From: Pseudomonas aylmerensis
GTDB lineage: Bacteria > Pseudomonadota > Gammaproteobacteria > Pseudomonadales > Pseudomonadaceae
Direction of reading: 5' to 3'
DNA length: 64,000 nucleotides
NCBI RefSeq assembly: GCF_001702265.1
Contig: NZ_MAUE01000032.1
Span: forward strand, 142,687 to 206,686
The notes under the pieces were generated by a model. That model worked only from the letters and a program-made list of their open reading frames with translations. It was not told the DNA's origin and did not search any database. Each line of letters begins with the position of its first letter. Positions within the stretch are counted from its first letter, which is position 1. This document shows positions 8,839 to 17,584 of this stretch, one piece after another. The translations under genes and the position numbers were made by a program.

Positions 8839-9474
8839 CTACGGCACCATGCCGCAACTGCGCGCATAGGCGAACAGGTCGACGTCGGTGGAAATGCACA
8901 ACCGGCTCATGGCGGTACTTTTCTGTTTGCTGATCGTCGAAATGCTGCGATTGACCCGCGCGGCAATCTGCGTGACGGTCATGCCGCTGGCGAGCATCCT
9001 CACCACTTCACGTTCCTTGCTGGACAACTGCGGCTGTTGCAGTTGGTCGCCGGTGCCGGCCTCCAACAGTTGCGCCTTCAGGCACTCACTGGCAAACGTC
9101 TCGCCCTGGATCACCGTCCTGATCGCGATCGGCAACTCCCTGGCTGACGCGCTCTTGGCGACAATCGCGCGCGCACCGTGGGCAAACGAAGCCCGCAGCG
9201 TTGCGACGTTGGCAAACATGGTCACCAGGATCACCGGCAAAGTCGGATACTGGCGTCGCAACAGGCCGAGCAATCCGTAACCGTCGGCCTGCTGGCCGCC
9301 CGGCATGGCGAAGTCCGTCACCAGCACATCGCAAGCCACCGTGCTCAACAACTTGAGCAACTCATCGGGCCCATCGGCTTCGCCGACCACTTTGCACCGG
9401 CCGCCCGCTTCAATCACCACCCGTTGCCCGATACGCACAATCGGATGGTCGTCGGCAATAATTACACGAAGCAT
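8839..9474 (-). CDS. LuxR/RcsB-type response regulator
   Basis: A 211-aa two-component regulator. The receiver domain has acidic residues in IIADDHPIVRIGQ, a phospho-acceptor Asp in DVLVTDFAMPGG (about D56) and the conserved Lys in IVAKSASARE. A LuxR-type helix-turn-helix follows at the C-terminus (LSSKEREVVRMLASGMTVTQ, then NRSISTISKQKSTAMSRL). Overall it is closest in style to RcsB. It lies 206 nt downstream of an Hpt-domain gene on the same strand, and this pair is divergent from the fimbrial operon at 10.5-18.2 kb, suggesting a phosphorelay controlling those genes. The sensor kinase is not in the window. Confidence 0.9.
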   Translation of the reverse strand: MLRVIIADDHPIVRIGQRVVIEAGGRCKVVGEADGPDELLKLLSTVACDVLVTDFAMPGGQQADGYGLLGLLRRQYPTLPVILVTMFANVATLRASFAHGARAIVAKSASARELPIAIRTVIQGETFASECLKAQLLEAGTGDQLQQPQLSSKEREVVRMLASGMTVTQIAARVNRSISTISKQKSTAMSRLCISTDVDLFAYARSCGMVP

Positions 9475-9680
9475 AAATACCCACGAATGATGGCAATTGG
9501 AATTTTGGCAAAATACCTCTGTGCGCGAGCCTCAACAACCACTCGGCGCGCGGTGTTTTTAACCGCGCCCAGTAATTGATAGCCGACAACCTTATACCTA
9601 CAAAATAAAAAGAAATTACCTACATACAAGGCCTTCAGCACAACCGAAAAACCTCCTACAAAGTTCTCTATTCCGAGGGT
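9475..9680. other. AT-rich gap between Hpt and response-regulator genes
   Basis: About 206 nt, clearly AT-richer than its surroundings (for example ACAAAATAAAAAGAAATTAC around 9600). No ORF is supported. It probably carries a separate promoter for the response regulator, but no clear -35/-10 pair was identified. Confidence 0.4.
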
Positions 9681-10112
9681 TCATAGTCGACTCAAGTAAG
9701 CGATATAGACCCGCAGGTTGCGCTGGAACGCTTGCAACTGCAGCGCATTCGCCGCCACCCCAAAGGCCTGTACCCGCGCGATCAGGTGCTCGCTGCCACG
9801 CTCCAGGTCGACCCCGCCGACAAACGCCAGGCTGCCCACCAACCGGTGCAGGCGCTCCACTACCAAAGGGGCATTGGCGCTGATCCGCGCCTGATCCAGC
9901 AAGGCATCGTCCTTGCGAGCTTCATTCATCAGGCTGACCAGCACCCGGCTTACCATTTCATCACTGCCGAAAATCTCGACCAGGCGGGCACGGGTTGGCC
10001 ACGTGATGCCCTGCGAGTTGTCCGGCGGCTCTGCCACCCACGGTGGCGAGGGTGAAGGTGCCAACTTCAGGACAGGTACTTGATCGGAAAATACCCTTGT
10101 CACCAGGGTCAC
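9681..10112 (-). CDS. Hpt (histidine phosphotransfer) domain protein
   Basis: A small 143-aa protein whose C-terminal 100 residues look like an Hpt four-helix bundle. The likely phospho-accepting His sits in VERLHRLVGSLAFVGG, followed by LERGSEHLIARVQAFG. Hpt proteins pass phosphoryl groups between hybrid kinases and response regulators. The N-terminal 40 residues (PVLKLAPSPSPPWVAEPPDN) are Pro-rich and probably unstructured. The frame opens at a GTG at 10112. A GTG at 10103 has a better spaced GAGG-like ribosome-binding site, so the N-terminus is uncertain. It pairs naturally with the downstream RcsB-like regulator. Confidence 0.75.
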   Translation of the reverse strand: MTLVTRVFSDQVPVLKLAPSPSPPWVAEPPDNSQGITWPTRARLVEIFGSDEMVSRVLVSLMNEARKDDALLDQARISANAPLVVERLHRLVGSLAFVGGVDLERGSEHLIARVQAFGVAANALQLQAFQRNLRVYIAYLSRL

Positions 10113-10503
10113 CTCATTGTGCTTACCGTGATTGTCCAGCCCATGAGTTCATCAACACCCCAAGGCTCTCACACGACTGTTTACAAGCGACCATGAATAG
10201 CCTTTTGGAGATAAAAATGACGATACAACAACTACGAAAAATTCAACTTTCTTACATAACAAGCACATAAGTTCTCACGTTCCCATGCCCAAATACTTGT
10301 TACTTCGATTGTCGTAATAGTTGTATTTCCCCGCCCCCAGAGCCCGGCTAAATTGCCGCCACCCCGCAAAGAGGGAACGGGCTCGCGGTCATCGGCGATC
10401 CCATCCAAATACAACCTGCCGCCTTGCTCGCCGCCTGCCCAGACAGGCCGGTCGATGCTGCGCGCGCTTTATATCAGCCAGCCCCGTAGTGGAACGTATT
10501 GAA
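10113..10503. other. Divergent regulatory region between hpt gene and fimbrial operon
   Basis: About 390 nt with no supported gene. The part 10190-10330 is AT-rich. It must contain the promoters of both the divergent phosphorelay genes and the fimbrial operon. An in-frame extension of the first pilin from 10321 was rejected because the signal peptide begins at 10504. Confidence 0.5.
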
Positions 10504-11124
10504 ATGAGCAAGTCCCTGACGCTGTCGAGCATCGCCCTTTTACTCGCCTGTACTACACCCGCTTTTGCCGCCAGCAACGTCGACCTGACCGTCAAAGGCC
10601 TGATTACCCCGAATGCCTGCACACCGACGCTCTCGGGCGGCGGTATGGTGGATCACGGAAAAATAGCTTCCAAGGACCTGGTCCAGAACAATCCGACGTC
10701 ATTGCCCCGAGTGACCCTGCAGTTGAGCATCACTTGCGATGCAAGCATCCCCTTCGCCATCAAACCCATCGATAACCGCAGCGGCACCTCGACCGGCAGC
10801 AGTGATTTCGGCCTCGGCCTGATTAATGGCAACAAGCGACTGGGCCGGTTCTACCTGACCCCCTTGAACATGCTCGCCGACGGTGTGAGTGCCCAGCCGA
10901 TTGCCTCCGTCGATGGCGGTCGCACCTGGTACAGCGAGCGCAACTGGGAACTGCAAACCTTGTGGGGCGCGGGAGCAGTGGACGACGCAACCACACTGCT
11001 GCCGATCAAGAGCCTGGTGCTGGACCTGGAAGTCGGCGCCAGCATCGCCCGTGCAGACCAGTTCGATTTCAGTGACGAGGCGCCCATCGACGGCTCCGCA
11101 ACCCTGGAAGTGATGTACCTGTAA
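10504..11124 (+). CDS. DUF1120 fimbrial subunit 1
   Basis: A 206-aa secreted pilin-like protein. The signal peptide MSKSLTLSSIALLLACTTPAFA precedes a mature start at SNVDLTVKGLITPNACTPTL. Signature positions of this DUF1120 ('beta-fimbriae' subunit) family are visible: the Cys in ACTP, GGMVDHGKIASKDL, LSITCDASIPFAI with the partner Cys, DNRSGTSTG, and the C-terminal DGSATLEVMYL typical of a chaperone-donated strand partner. It is first of four consecutive paralogs ahead of the chaperone and usher genes, hence probably the main shaft subunit or one of several alternatives. Confidence 0.88.
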   Translation: MSKSLTLSSIALLLACTTPAFAASNVDLTVKGLITPNACTPTLSGGGMVDHGKIASKDLVQNNPTSLPRVTLQLSITCDASIPFAIKPIDNRSGTSTGSSDFGLGLINGNKRLGRFYLTPLNMLADGVSAQPIASVDGGRTWYSERNWELQTLWGAGAVDDATTLLPIKSLVLDLEVGASIARADQFDFSDEAPIDGSATLEVMYL

Positions 11125-11156
11125 CCCCAATCCCGTCCACACGGAAGGTTCCAACC

Positions 11157-11777
11157 ATGCACGTTCCCCCTGCAATCCCATTGGCAGTGTTGTTGCTCGC
11201 GGCCTCGCCATGGGCACTGGCCGCCAGCTCCACCGACCTCGCCGTCAAAGGCACCATTACCCCCAGCGCCTGTGCGCCGCTGATCTCCGGCGGTGGCACG
11301 ATCGACTTCGGAAAAATGGCCGCCAAGGATCTCGAGGCCGAGCAGTACACCTCGCTGCCCCACCAAACCATGCAGTTGAGTGTGCGCTGTGAGGCGCCGA
11401 CCTTCTTCACCCTGAGCACCATCGACAACCGCGCCGGCTCCTCGGCCAACCACGCCAACTGGCATGGCCTGGGCATGACATCGGACGGTGAAAAAGTCGG
11501 CGGCGCCGCCTTCCATCTATATGCCCCAGTGGCGGACGGCGTCGCTGCACGCGCCATTACGTCTGTCGATGGCGGCGTTACATGGCTGCCCACCAGCATG
11601 CTCACCCACACCATGCTGACGGCAATCGCCAGGGGCAACCAACTGGTGCCGATTGCGGTGCAGGACTTCGATGCCGAAATCCGCCTGTACACCCACATCG
11701 CCCCCGCCAACGGCCTGACCCTGACCGACGAAGTCCCCGTCGACGGGCACGCGACTGTCCAGGTCAACTACCTGTAA
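11157..11777 (+). CDS. DUF1120 fimbrial subunit 2
   Basis: A 206-aa paralog of the preceding gene. It has a signal peptide ending ALAAS, then TDLAVKGTITPSACAPLISG, GGTIDFGKMAAKDL, LSVRCEAPTFFTLSTIDNRA and a C-terminal DGHATVQVNYL. The two cysteines and the terminal beta-strand motif are kept. It follows subunit 1 after 32 nt with a purine-rich stretch (CACGGAAGG) before the ATG. The middle (HANWHGLGMTSDGEKVGG) diverges strongly from subunit 1, so it is not a recent duplicate. Confidence 0.88.
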   Translation: MHVPPAIPLAVLLLAASPWALAASSTDLAVKGTITPSACAPLISGGGTIDFGKMAAKDLEAEQYTSLPHQTMQLSVRCEAPTFFTLSTIDNRAGSSANHANWHGLGMTSDGEKVGGAAFHLYAPVADGVAARAITSVDGGVTWLPTSMLTHTMLTAIARGNQLVPIAVQDFDAEIRLYTHIAPANGLTLTDEVPVDGHATVQVNYL

Positions 11778-11815
11778 TGCCTCACACAGACTCAATCGAA
11801 AGGAATTCGACTCTC

Positions 11816-12436
11816 ATGAAACCCGTGTTTACCGCCCTCACCACCAGCCTGATGCTGCTCGGCTCCGCTACCACTTACGCCGCGTCCACCGTCGACCTGA
11901 CCGTCAAGGGCCTGATCGTACCGAGTGCCTGCACCCCCGTCCTGTCCAGCGGTGGGGTGATCGACCACGGCAAGATTTCCGCCAAGGACCTGCGCACGGA
12001 CAACCCGACGCACATCGGGACGCACACCCTGACCATGGCCGTGAGCTGCGACAGCGCAATCCTCTTTGCACTGCATTCGGTCGACAACCGGGCCGGCTCG
12101 TCGATTACTCCCAGCAACTACGGCCTGGGCCTGATCAACGGCACCCAGAAGCTCGGCTGGTTTTACCTGACACTCGACAACCCGGTTGCCGACGGTACTG
12201 CGGTGCAGTCGATTGCATCCTTCAACGGCCAGGATAATTGGTACCGCGAAAAATTCTGGGATCCAGGCCTGTACATGTCGGTGGCCACCATGGATGACGC
12301 CACTCAACCGGTGCCGGTCAAGGATTTGTCGCTGGAGTTGATGATTGAAACCTCCATCGCACGTACCGACGGCCTGGACCTGAGCAACGAGGTGACCCTC
12401 GACGGTTCCGCCACCCTGGAAGTGAAGTACCTGTAA
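11816..12436 (+). CDS. DUF1120 fimbrial subunit 3
   Basis: A 206-aa pilin paralog. The start at ATG 11816 (MKPVFTALTTSLMLLGSATT) gives a clean signal peptide and is preceded by a GAAAGGAA ribosome-binding stretch. The mature part begins STVDLTVKGLIVPSACTPVL, keeps DHGKISAKDLRTDNPT, the second Cys in MAVSCDSAILFAL, DNRAGSS, and ends DGSATLEVKYL. It most resembles subunit 1 in its middle (YGLGLINGTQKLGWFYLTL). Confidence 0.88.
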   Translation: MKPVFTALTTSLMLLGSATTYAASTVDLTVKGLIVPSACTPVLSSGGVIDHGKISAKDLRTDNPTHIGTHTLTMAVSCDSAILFALHSVDNRAGSSITPSNYGLGLINGTQKLGWFYLTLDNPVADGTAVQSIASFNGQDNWYREKFWDPGLYMSVATMDDATQPVPVKDLSLELMIETSIARTDGLDLSNEVTLDGSATLEVKYL

Positions 12437-12525
12437 CCCCTGGGCGCCCATGCCTGGCAACACCTCGCAGGCATGGGCGTTGTTGTTGTACCGCCCGTAT
12501 TCAACTCGACCCGTGGCGCCCACCG

Positions 12526-13152
12526 ATGAACACGCACTCTCGCTTCCTGGCTGTATTGCTCTGGTTGACGACCGCTCCTGCGGCCTTCGCCGGCTCCTTC
12601 GTCGACCTCACCGTGACCGGCCGGGTGACGCCGGACGCCTGCCACGTCACGCTATCGGACGATGGCACGGTCGACCACGGGAAAATCCCCTCGCACACCT
12701 TGAACCCCAGCGAATTCACCGTGCTGCCCACTCGGTTGCTGGAGCTGAGCGTGCAGTGCAGCAGGCCCATGCTGTTTGCCCTGGTGGGGCTCGACAACCG
12801 CGCCGAGTCGTCACTCGACCCCGGGGCTTTCTACGGCCTGGGCAGGAACCTGCATGCGCCGGCCGAGCGCCTGGGGTCGGTGGCCTTGTCTTATCGCAAC
12901 CCGATGGGCGACGCCCAGGTTATGCAGGCCCTGGCGTCCAGTGACAACGGCGAAACCTGGTCGCCGCAAGCCACTGCCAATCCCAGAGCCTATGTGGGAT
13001 TTGCGCCGCCGGGTGATCGCCAACCCGACTTCATCGGCCAGCTCAGCACCCAGTTGCGCATCGACACCTCCATCAACTTCGCCCAGTACCTGACCCTGAA
13101 TCAGGAGGTGCCGCTCGACGGCGCCATCGTGCTGGATCTGCGCTACCTCTGA
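12526..13152 (+). CDS. DUF1120 fimbrial subunit 4
   Basis: A 208-aa pilin paralog and the most diverged of the first four. The signal peptide ends PAAFA, then FVDLTVTGRVTPDACHVTLS, DHGKIPSHTLNPSEFTVLP, LSVQCSRPMLFALVGLDNRA, and the C-terminal DGAIVLDLRYL. The invariant positions are retained but spacing and surface residues differ, so it may be a minor or adaptor subunit. A gap of 89 nt separates it from subunit 3. Confidence 0.85.
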   Translation: MNTHSRFLAVLLWLTTAPAAFAGSFVDLTVTGRVTPDACHVTLSDDGTVDHGKIPSHTLNPSEFTVLPTRLLELSVQCSRPMLFALVGLDNRAESSLDPGAFYGLGRNLHAPAERLGSVALSYRNPMGDAQVMQALASSDNGETWSPQATANPRAYVGFAPPGDRQPDFIGQLSTQLRIDTSINFAQYLTLNQEVPLDGAIVLDLRYL

Positions 13153-13170
13153 CCTCTTCATGTTGCCCCA

Positions 13171-13887
13171 ATGGAAAACCCCGTCATGCTGACGACATCA
13201 TTCAAACCCACTACCGGCCTGCTTGCCCTGACCCTGTTGTTTGGCGCAGGTGCGCAGGCCGACGGGATGATCCCCGACACTTCGGTGGTCATCGTCTACG
13301 AAGCCGAAGGCGAGGCGGCCGTGTCGGTCACCAACACCGACAGCCAACTCGCCCTGCTGCACGTCACCCTCGAAGACATTCCCGAAGACAAAGAGCCGTT
13401 GCTGGTGGTCACCCCGCCGTTGTCGCGGGTGGAAGCCTCCAAATCGCAACTGGTACGGTTCATCCTGCAAAGCCAGCAACCGCTGCTGACCCAACGGCTC
13501 AAGCGCGCGATCTTCGAGGGCATGCCCCAGGGTCGCCCCGCGACCGAAGCCGGGCACGCCCGGGTGGGTGTGACGGTGCGCCAGAACCTGCCGGTGATCA
13601 TTCATCCCAAAGGCCTGGCGCTGAATCGCACACCCTGGACCCACCTGACCTGGTCACAGCACGGCAGCACCTTGCAGGTGCGCAACGACAGCCCGTACGT
13701 GGTGCGCCTGGCCCAGGAGTTGCGGCTGCTGCCCGGTGACGGCAAGGCCATGCTGCCGCGCACCTACGTGTTGCCGGGAGAAACCCTGAGCGTGCCTGCC
13801 ACGGGCGGCCCGGCGAGCAAAGTCCGGCTGCAACCGGCCACCGTGTACGGCTTTGCCGTGGCTGCCTACGAAGCCCCCCTCACCTGA
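13171..13887 (+). CDS. Periplasmic fimbrial chaperone (PapD-like)
   Basis: A 238-aa chaperone with two Ig-like domains that would deliver DUF1120 subunits to the usher by donor-strand complementation. Start is ATG 13171, or 13186 (MLTTSFKPTTGLLALTLLFG), which begins the signal peptide. The G1-type hydrophobic strand region PEDKEPLLVVTPPLSRVEAS and the family motif QLVRFILQS precede a second domain (RNDSPYVVRLAQELRLLPG). Encoded directly upstream of the usher, as in most chaperone-usher operons. Confidence 0.88.
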   Translation: MENPVMLTTSFKPTTGLLALTLLFGAGAQADGMIPDTSVVIVYEAEGEAAVSVTNTDSQLALLHVTLEDIPEDKEPLLVVTPPLSRVEASKSQLVRFILQSQQPLLTQRLKRAIFEGMPQGRPATEAGHARVGVTVRQNLPVIIHPKGLALNRTPWTHLTWSQHGSTLQVRNDSPYVVRLAQELRLLPGDGKAMLPRTYVLPGETLSVPATGGPASKVRLQPATVYGFAVAAYEAPLT

Positions 13888-13971
13888 CCAACACTTCAGG
13901 CGCCCGACGCCTGCATAACGAAGTGGCGGCTCGAAGACCGTCACCGGGGCGCGCAGACGCCCATCATTTGA

Positions 13972-16413
13972 GTGCCTTTCGTGAAAACAGTATTGAGCTA
14001 CCGTGACGGCGATGCCGTGCCCGACATACCCGCCCGCAGCGCCTTCCCGGCGCTGCTGCTGGCGTGTGCCCTGCTGCCCGCTGAAGCCTGGGCCGAAACG
14101 CGTGCCGGCTTCGATGCGACCACCCTGCACCAACGCGGCATCGACCCGCAGTTGGCCAGCCTGCTGCTGGACGCCCCACGTTTTGCGGCTGGCCGGCATG
14201 CGGTGAGCCTGCGCGTCAACGGCCAGCCCCGTGGGCGTGTCGAGGTGGGTTTCGATCAACAGGGCCGATTGTGCTTTGACCAGGCCGTGCTGGACGCCGC
14301 CAACCTGATAGTGCCCGGCGACAATGGCCCCTGCCATGACCTGCTCGCGCAGTACCCACAAAGCCTGGTGGAGCCGGACCCAGCCAACCTCAGCGTGTCG
14401 CTGGTAGTCCCGACCGAAGCCTTGCGGCCACTGCAACAGGACGTCTCGGGCTATCAGACGGGGGGCGTTGCCGGCCTGTTCAATTACGACCTGACGGGGT
14501 TCTATAACCGCTTCGGCGACAACGACAGCCGGTTTGGCTCGGCCAATACCGAGGTTGGCTTCAACGCCGGCGACTGGATCGTGCGCAGCCGCCAGGTGCA
14601 GACCTGGCAGGACGGTCGGTCGCGCAGCACCCATCTCGAGGCGTATGCCCAGCGTACCTTTGCCAGCCAACAGGCAGTGCTGCAGGCCGGGCAGATCAAC
14701 CTCTATAACCCGGTGTTGGCCGGTGCGCAGATCACCGGGGTACAGGTCCTGACCGAACAGGCGCTTCAAGAACAAGGCCAGGCCGCGACCATCGAGGGTA
14801 TCGCCAACAGTCCGGCCCAGGTCGAGGTGCGGCAGAACGGCGCGTTGATTCACTCCACCGTAGTCCCGGCCGGTCCGTTTTCCCTGACCGATGTGCGGCG
14901 CCTGAATGCTCGCTCGGACGTTGAAGTCACGGTCAAGGAAAGCAGCGGCGGCGAGCGCCGCTTCACCGTACCCGCCGCCATGCTCGGCCTGGGTTTGCCA
15001 GCGCCGGGGTACTCGGTGGCAGCGGGCCGTGTGCGCAATATCGGCGATGCCCAGGGTGACGATCCGTGGGTGGCCAGCGCTGGCTGGACCGGCGCCGTCC
15101 ACCCGCAACTGTCCCTGGGCAGCGGCGTGCTGGCGTCCAGCGAATACCGGGCGGCGGGCGTGAGCCTGGGCTGGCTGCCATGGCTGGACAGTCAGGTGCA
15201 ACTGGCCACCCAGGTCGCCGATACCCAGGCACGGCACAACGTGCGTGGGGTACAGACCGACCTGGCATGGTCCCAGCGCCTGAATGATCAATGGTCATTC
15301 AGCGTGGCCAACTCGTGGCGCACGCCCGGCTACCGCGAACTGGAAGAAGCCACCTACGAACCAGAAACCACCCAGCAACGGCGCTCGCGTTATCGCGATC
15401 AACAAAGTGCCAACGTCGGCTGGTCGCACCCGTGGCTGGGGGCGTTCAGTGCCGGGGTGTCGCGCTCCAGCAGCTTTGATGGCGACAGCAGCAGCCGAGG
15501 CCTGGCCTCGTGGGGCACCAGCGTCGGCGGCGTGTCGTTGTCGGCGAGCGCCGAATGGCAGATGGGCGGACGCCAGCAACAGGACAACGCGGTGTACCTG
15601 AATGCCAGCCTGCCCCTGGGCGAAAGCCGCCGCGTGCGCGCCTGGGTGCGCAATTCGGGAGGCGAACACCGCACCGGCCTGGGGCTGAACGAACAGATCG
15701 ATGATCAATTGAGCTATCGCGTCAGCGCCGAACACGACACCCGCGACCAGCAGGTGGAAACCACTCTCGGCGTCTCGGCCCTGCCCCGCTACAGCCAACT
15801 CGACGTCAGCTACAGCCGCTCCGATGCCGAGCGCTCGAGTTATCAAGGCAGTGCCCGCGGTGGCGTGGTGGTGCACGGCGATGGCGTGACCTTCTCGCCC
15901 TACCCGGTACGCGACACCTTCGCCTTGGTCTCGGTGGGCGATACGGCCGGGGTCAAGCTGAGCACCCCCAGCGGCCCGGTATGGACCGACTGGCAAGGCC
16001 AGGCCGTGGTGCCCCAGGTCAGCGCCTATGGCCGCAGCCCGGTGGAGGTGCAGACCCGCTCACTGCCGCGCAATGCCGATATCAACAACGGCCTGGCAAT
16101 GATCTCGGCCGGGCGCGGCGCGGTGGACCGGGTCGACTTCGGCGTGACCCTGACCCGTCGCGTGCTGCTCACCGCACGCACCGAACAGGGCGCGCTGCTG
16201 CCCCGAGGTGCCTCCGTCAGCACCGCGAGCGGCGAGTTCGTGACCCTGGTGCAGGACGGCGGCCAGGTGTTCCTGCCCAATGTGCTGGAGCACACCGGTT
16301 TGTGGGTCAGCGGGCCAGGCATGACGCGCTGTCGGTTGCAGTTCAAGCTGCCGGCCAAGGGCGATCCCCAGGTGTATTTCGAAAACGCGCCAGCGCGCTG
16401 CAACCCTTCATGA
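13972..16413 (+). CDS. Outer-membrane fimbrial usher (FimD/PapC family)
   Basis: An 813-aa assembly platform and pore for the pilus. The N-terminal domain after the signal peptide binds chaperone-subunit complexes (ETRAGFDATTLHQRGIDPQL). The long central barrel with plug contains LTGFYNRFGDNDSRF, QVEVRQNGALIHSTVVPAGP and VSSGGERRFTVP-like usher signatures (VTVKESSGGERRFTVPAAML). The C-terminal domains include LLPRGASVSTASGEFVTLVQ and end with a conserved Cys pair. The frame begins with GTG at 13972; a second GTG at 13981 is an alternative. The stop overlaps the start of the next gene (ATGA at 16410). Confidence 0.93.
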   Translation: MPFVKTVLSYRDGDAVPDIPARSAFPALLLACALLPAEAWAETRAGFDATTLHQRGIDPQLASLLLDAPRFAAGRHAVSLRVNGQPRGRVEVGFDQQGRLCFDQAVLDAANLIVPGDNGPCHDLLAQYPQSLVEPDPANLSVSLVVPTEALRPLQQDVSGYQTGGVAGLFNYDLTGFYNRFGDNDSRFGSANTEVGFNAGDWIVRSRQVQTWQDGRSRSTHLEAYAQRTFASQQAVLQAGQINLYNPVLAGAQITGVQVLTEQALQEQGQAATIEGIANSPAQVEVRQNGALIHSTVVPAGPFSLTDVRRLNARSDVEVTVKESSGGERRFTVPAAMLGLGLPAPGYSVAAGRVRNIGDAQGDDPWVASAGWTGAVHPQLSLGSGVLASSEYRAAGVSLGWLPWLDSQVQLATQVADTQARHNVRGVQTDLAWSQRLNDQWSFSVANSWRTPGYRELEEATYEPETTQQRRSRYRDQQSANVGWSHPWLGAFSAGVSRSSSFDGDSSSRGLASWGTSVGGVSLSASAEWQMGGRQQQDNAVYLNASLPLGESRRVRAWVRNSGGEHRTGLGLNEQIDDQLSYRVSAEHDTRDQQVETTLGVSALPRYSQLDVSYSRSDAERSSYQGSARGGVVVHGDGVTFSPYPVRDTFALVSVGDTAGVKLSTPSGPVWTDWQGQAVVPQVSAYGRSPVEVQTRSLPRNADINNGLAMISAGRGAVDRVDFGVTLTRRVLLTARTEQGALLPRGASVSTASGEFVTLVQDGGQVFLPNVLEHTGLWVSGPGMTRCRLQFKLPAKGDPQVYFENAPARCNPS

Positions 16414-17567
16414 GGACGATCACCATGCTTTTTTTTCGCGCCCTGCGCCGGCTGACGGCGGTCGTGCTGACCGTCGGCTTCGCCGGCCACGCCATGGCCA
16501 ATGACGACTGCCAGTTGAACATCAGCGAAGCGGTGCTGGACCTCGGCCTGATGAGTCGCCTGGCGCAAAACGACAGCGACCCTCAGCGCCTGCTTGGCGA
16601 GCGTCGCCTGAGCTTGAACCTTACCTGCCCGCAACCGGCGGACATGAGTGTGTTTTATCGGGCCCTGGCGGCGAACGCACATCGCCTGCAGTTTACCGAA
16701 CATGGCACCTACGCCCTGCAGGTCAGCGACGGCGTGCTGGACGGCCAGGCGGTTGAACTGGGCTTGCTGCCGGCTGTCGGGCAGCCACCGGCGGTCGTCG
16801 GCACGGCATTGAACTGGCGTCCCGGCCATGGTGTGGCGCCGGTGCAAGGCGCCAGCGTGGTGCAGGGCAAGCACTTCGCCGTGCAACTGAGCCTCAGCGC
16901 CTGGGCCGACATCGCCGCCACCCGTGTGCGCGAGGCAACCACCTGGGAAGCGTCCGGCACGTTCGATGCCTTGCAGAGCAGCCGCTCCCGGGCACTGACC
17001 CTGCGCGCCCACTTCGCGCCCACCGCGTGTACACCCCAACTGTCCAATGGCGGATTGGTGGATTACGGCACGCTGCTGGCGAAGGACTTGAATGCCAGCA
17101 ATGAAACCCCGCTGCCGACCCGCACCTTGCAGCTCTCGGTGAGTTGCGACGCCGCCACACCCTTCGCGCTGAAGATGCATGACAACCGCAACGGCTCGGC
17201 CACCGGCGGGATCGACGAAACCGCCTACGGCCTGGACCTGGACAACAGCCAGAACAAGATTGGGCGCTTCTACCTCAACATCGATCCTGCCGAATTCACC
17301 GCCGACGCACTCGGCTCCCTGTATCGCACGGACTCCACCAGTGGCGGCGCAGCCTGGAGCAGTTCGAGTGCGCGGCAGATCCCCATGGCCGCCAACAGCC
17401 TGATGGGGTTTACCGACAGTGTCGGCAGCACCCGTGGCCCGGTGCCGATCCAGCAACTGGCCGGCACCGTGCGCATCAAGGCCTACCTGGCCCCGACCCA
17501 GTCACTGGACCTGCGCAGCGTGGTGTACATCAACGGCTCGGGCACCCTTGAAATCATCTACCTCTGA
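16410..17567 (+). CDS. Two-domain fimbrial tip adhesin with C-terminal DUF1120 pilin domain
   Basis: A 385-aa secreted protein. Residues about 25-190 form a unique N-terminal domain (DDCQLNISEAVLDLGLMSRL onward, a single DxCxL-type start) that no neighbour has. Residues about 200-385 are a standard DUF1120 pilin module (TACTPQLSNGGLVDYGTLLA, LSVSCDAATPFALKMHDNRN, GSGTLEIIYL). This lectin-plus-pilin architecture is typical of tip adhesins. Start is ATG 16410 overlapping the usher stop; ATG 16425 (MLFFRALRRLTAVVLTVGFA) also gives a good signal peptide. The ligand is unknown. Confidence 0.82.
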   Translation: MRTITMLFFRALRRLTAVVLTVGFAGHAMANDDCQLNISEAVLDLGLMSRLAQNDSDPQRLLGERRLSLNLTCPQPADMSVFYRALAANAHRLQFTEHGTYALQVSDGVLDGQAVELGLLPAVGQPPAVVGTALNWRPGHGVAPVQGASVVQGKHFAVQLSLSAWADIAATRVREATTWEASGTFDALQSSRSRALTLRAHFAPTACTPQLSNGGLVDYGTLLAKDLNASNETPLPTRTLQLSVSCDAATPFALKMHDNRNGSATGGIDETAYGLDLDNSQNKIGRFYLNIDPAEFTADALGSLYRTDSTSGGAAWSSSSARQIPMAANSLMGFTDSVGSTRGPVPIQQLAGTVRIKAYLAPTQSLDLRSVVYINGSGTLEIIYL

Positions 17568-17584
17568 CCTATGGAGTTCGCCTC

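Noticed and set aside
13654..15291. 545-codon minus-strand frame
   Set aside because: Antisense to the fimbrial usher, with no recognisable domain and no ribosome-binding site in context.
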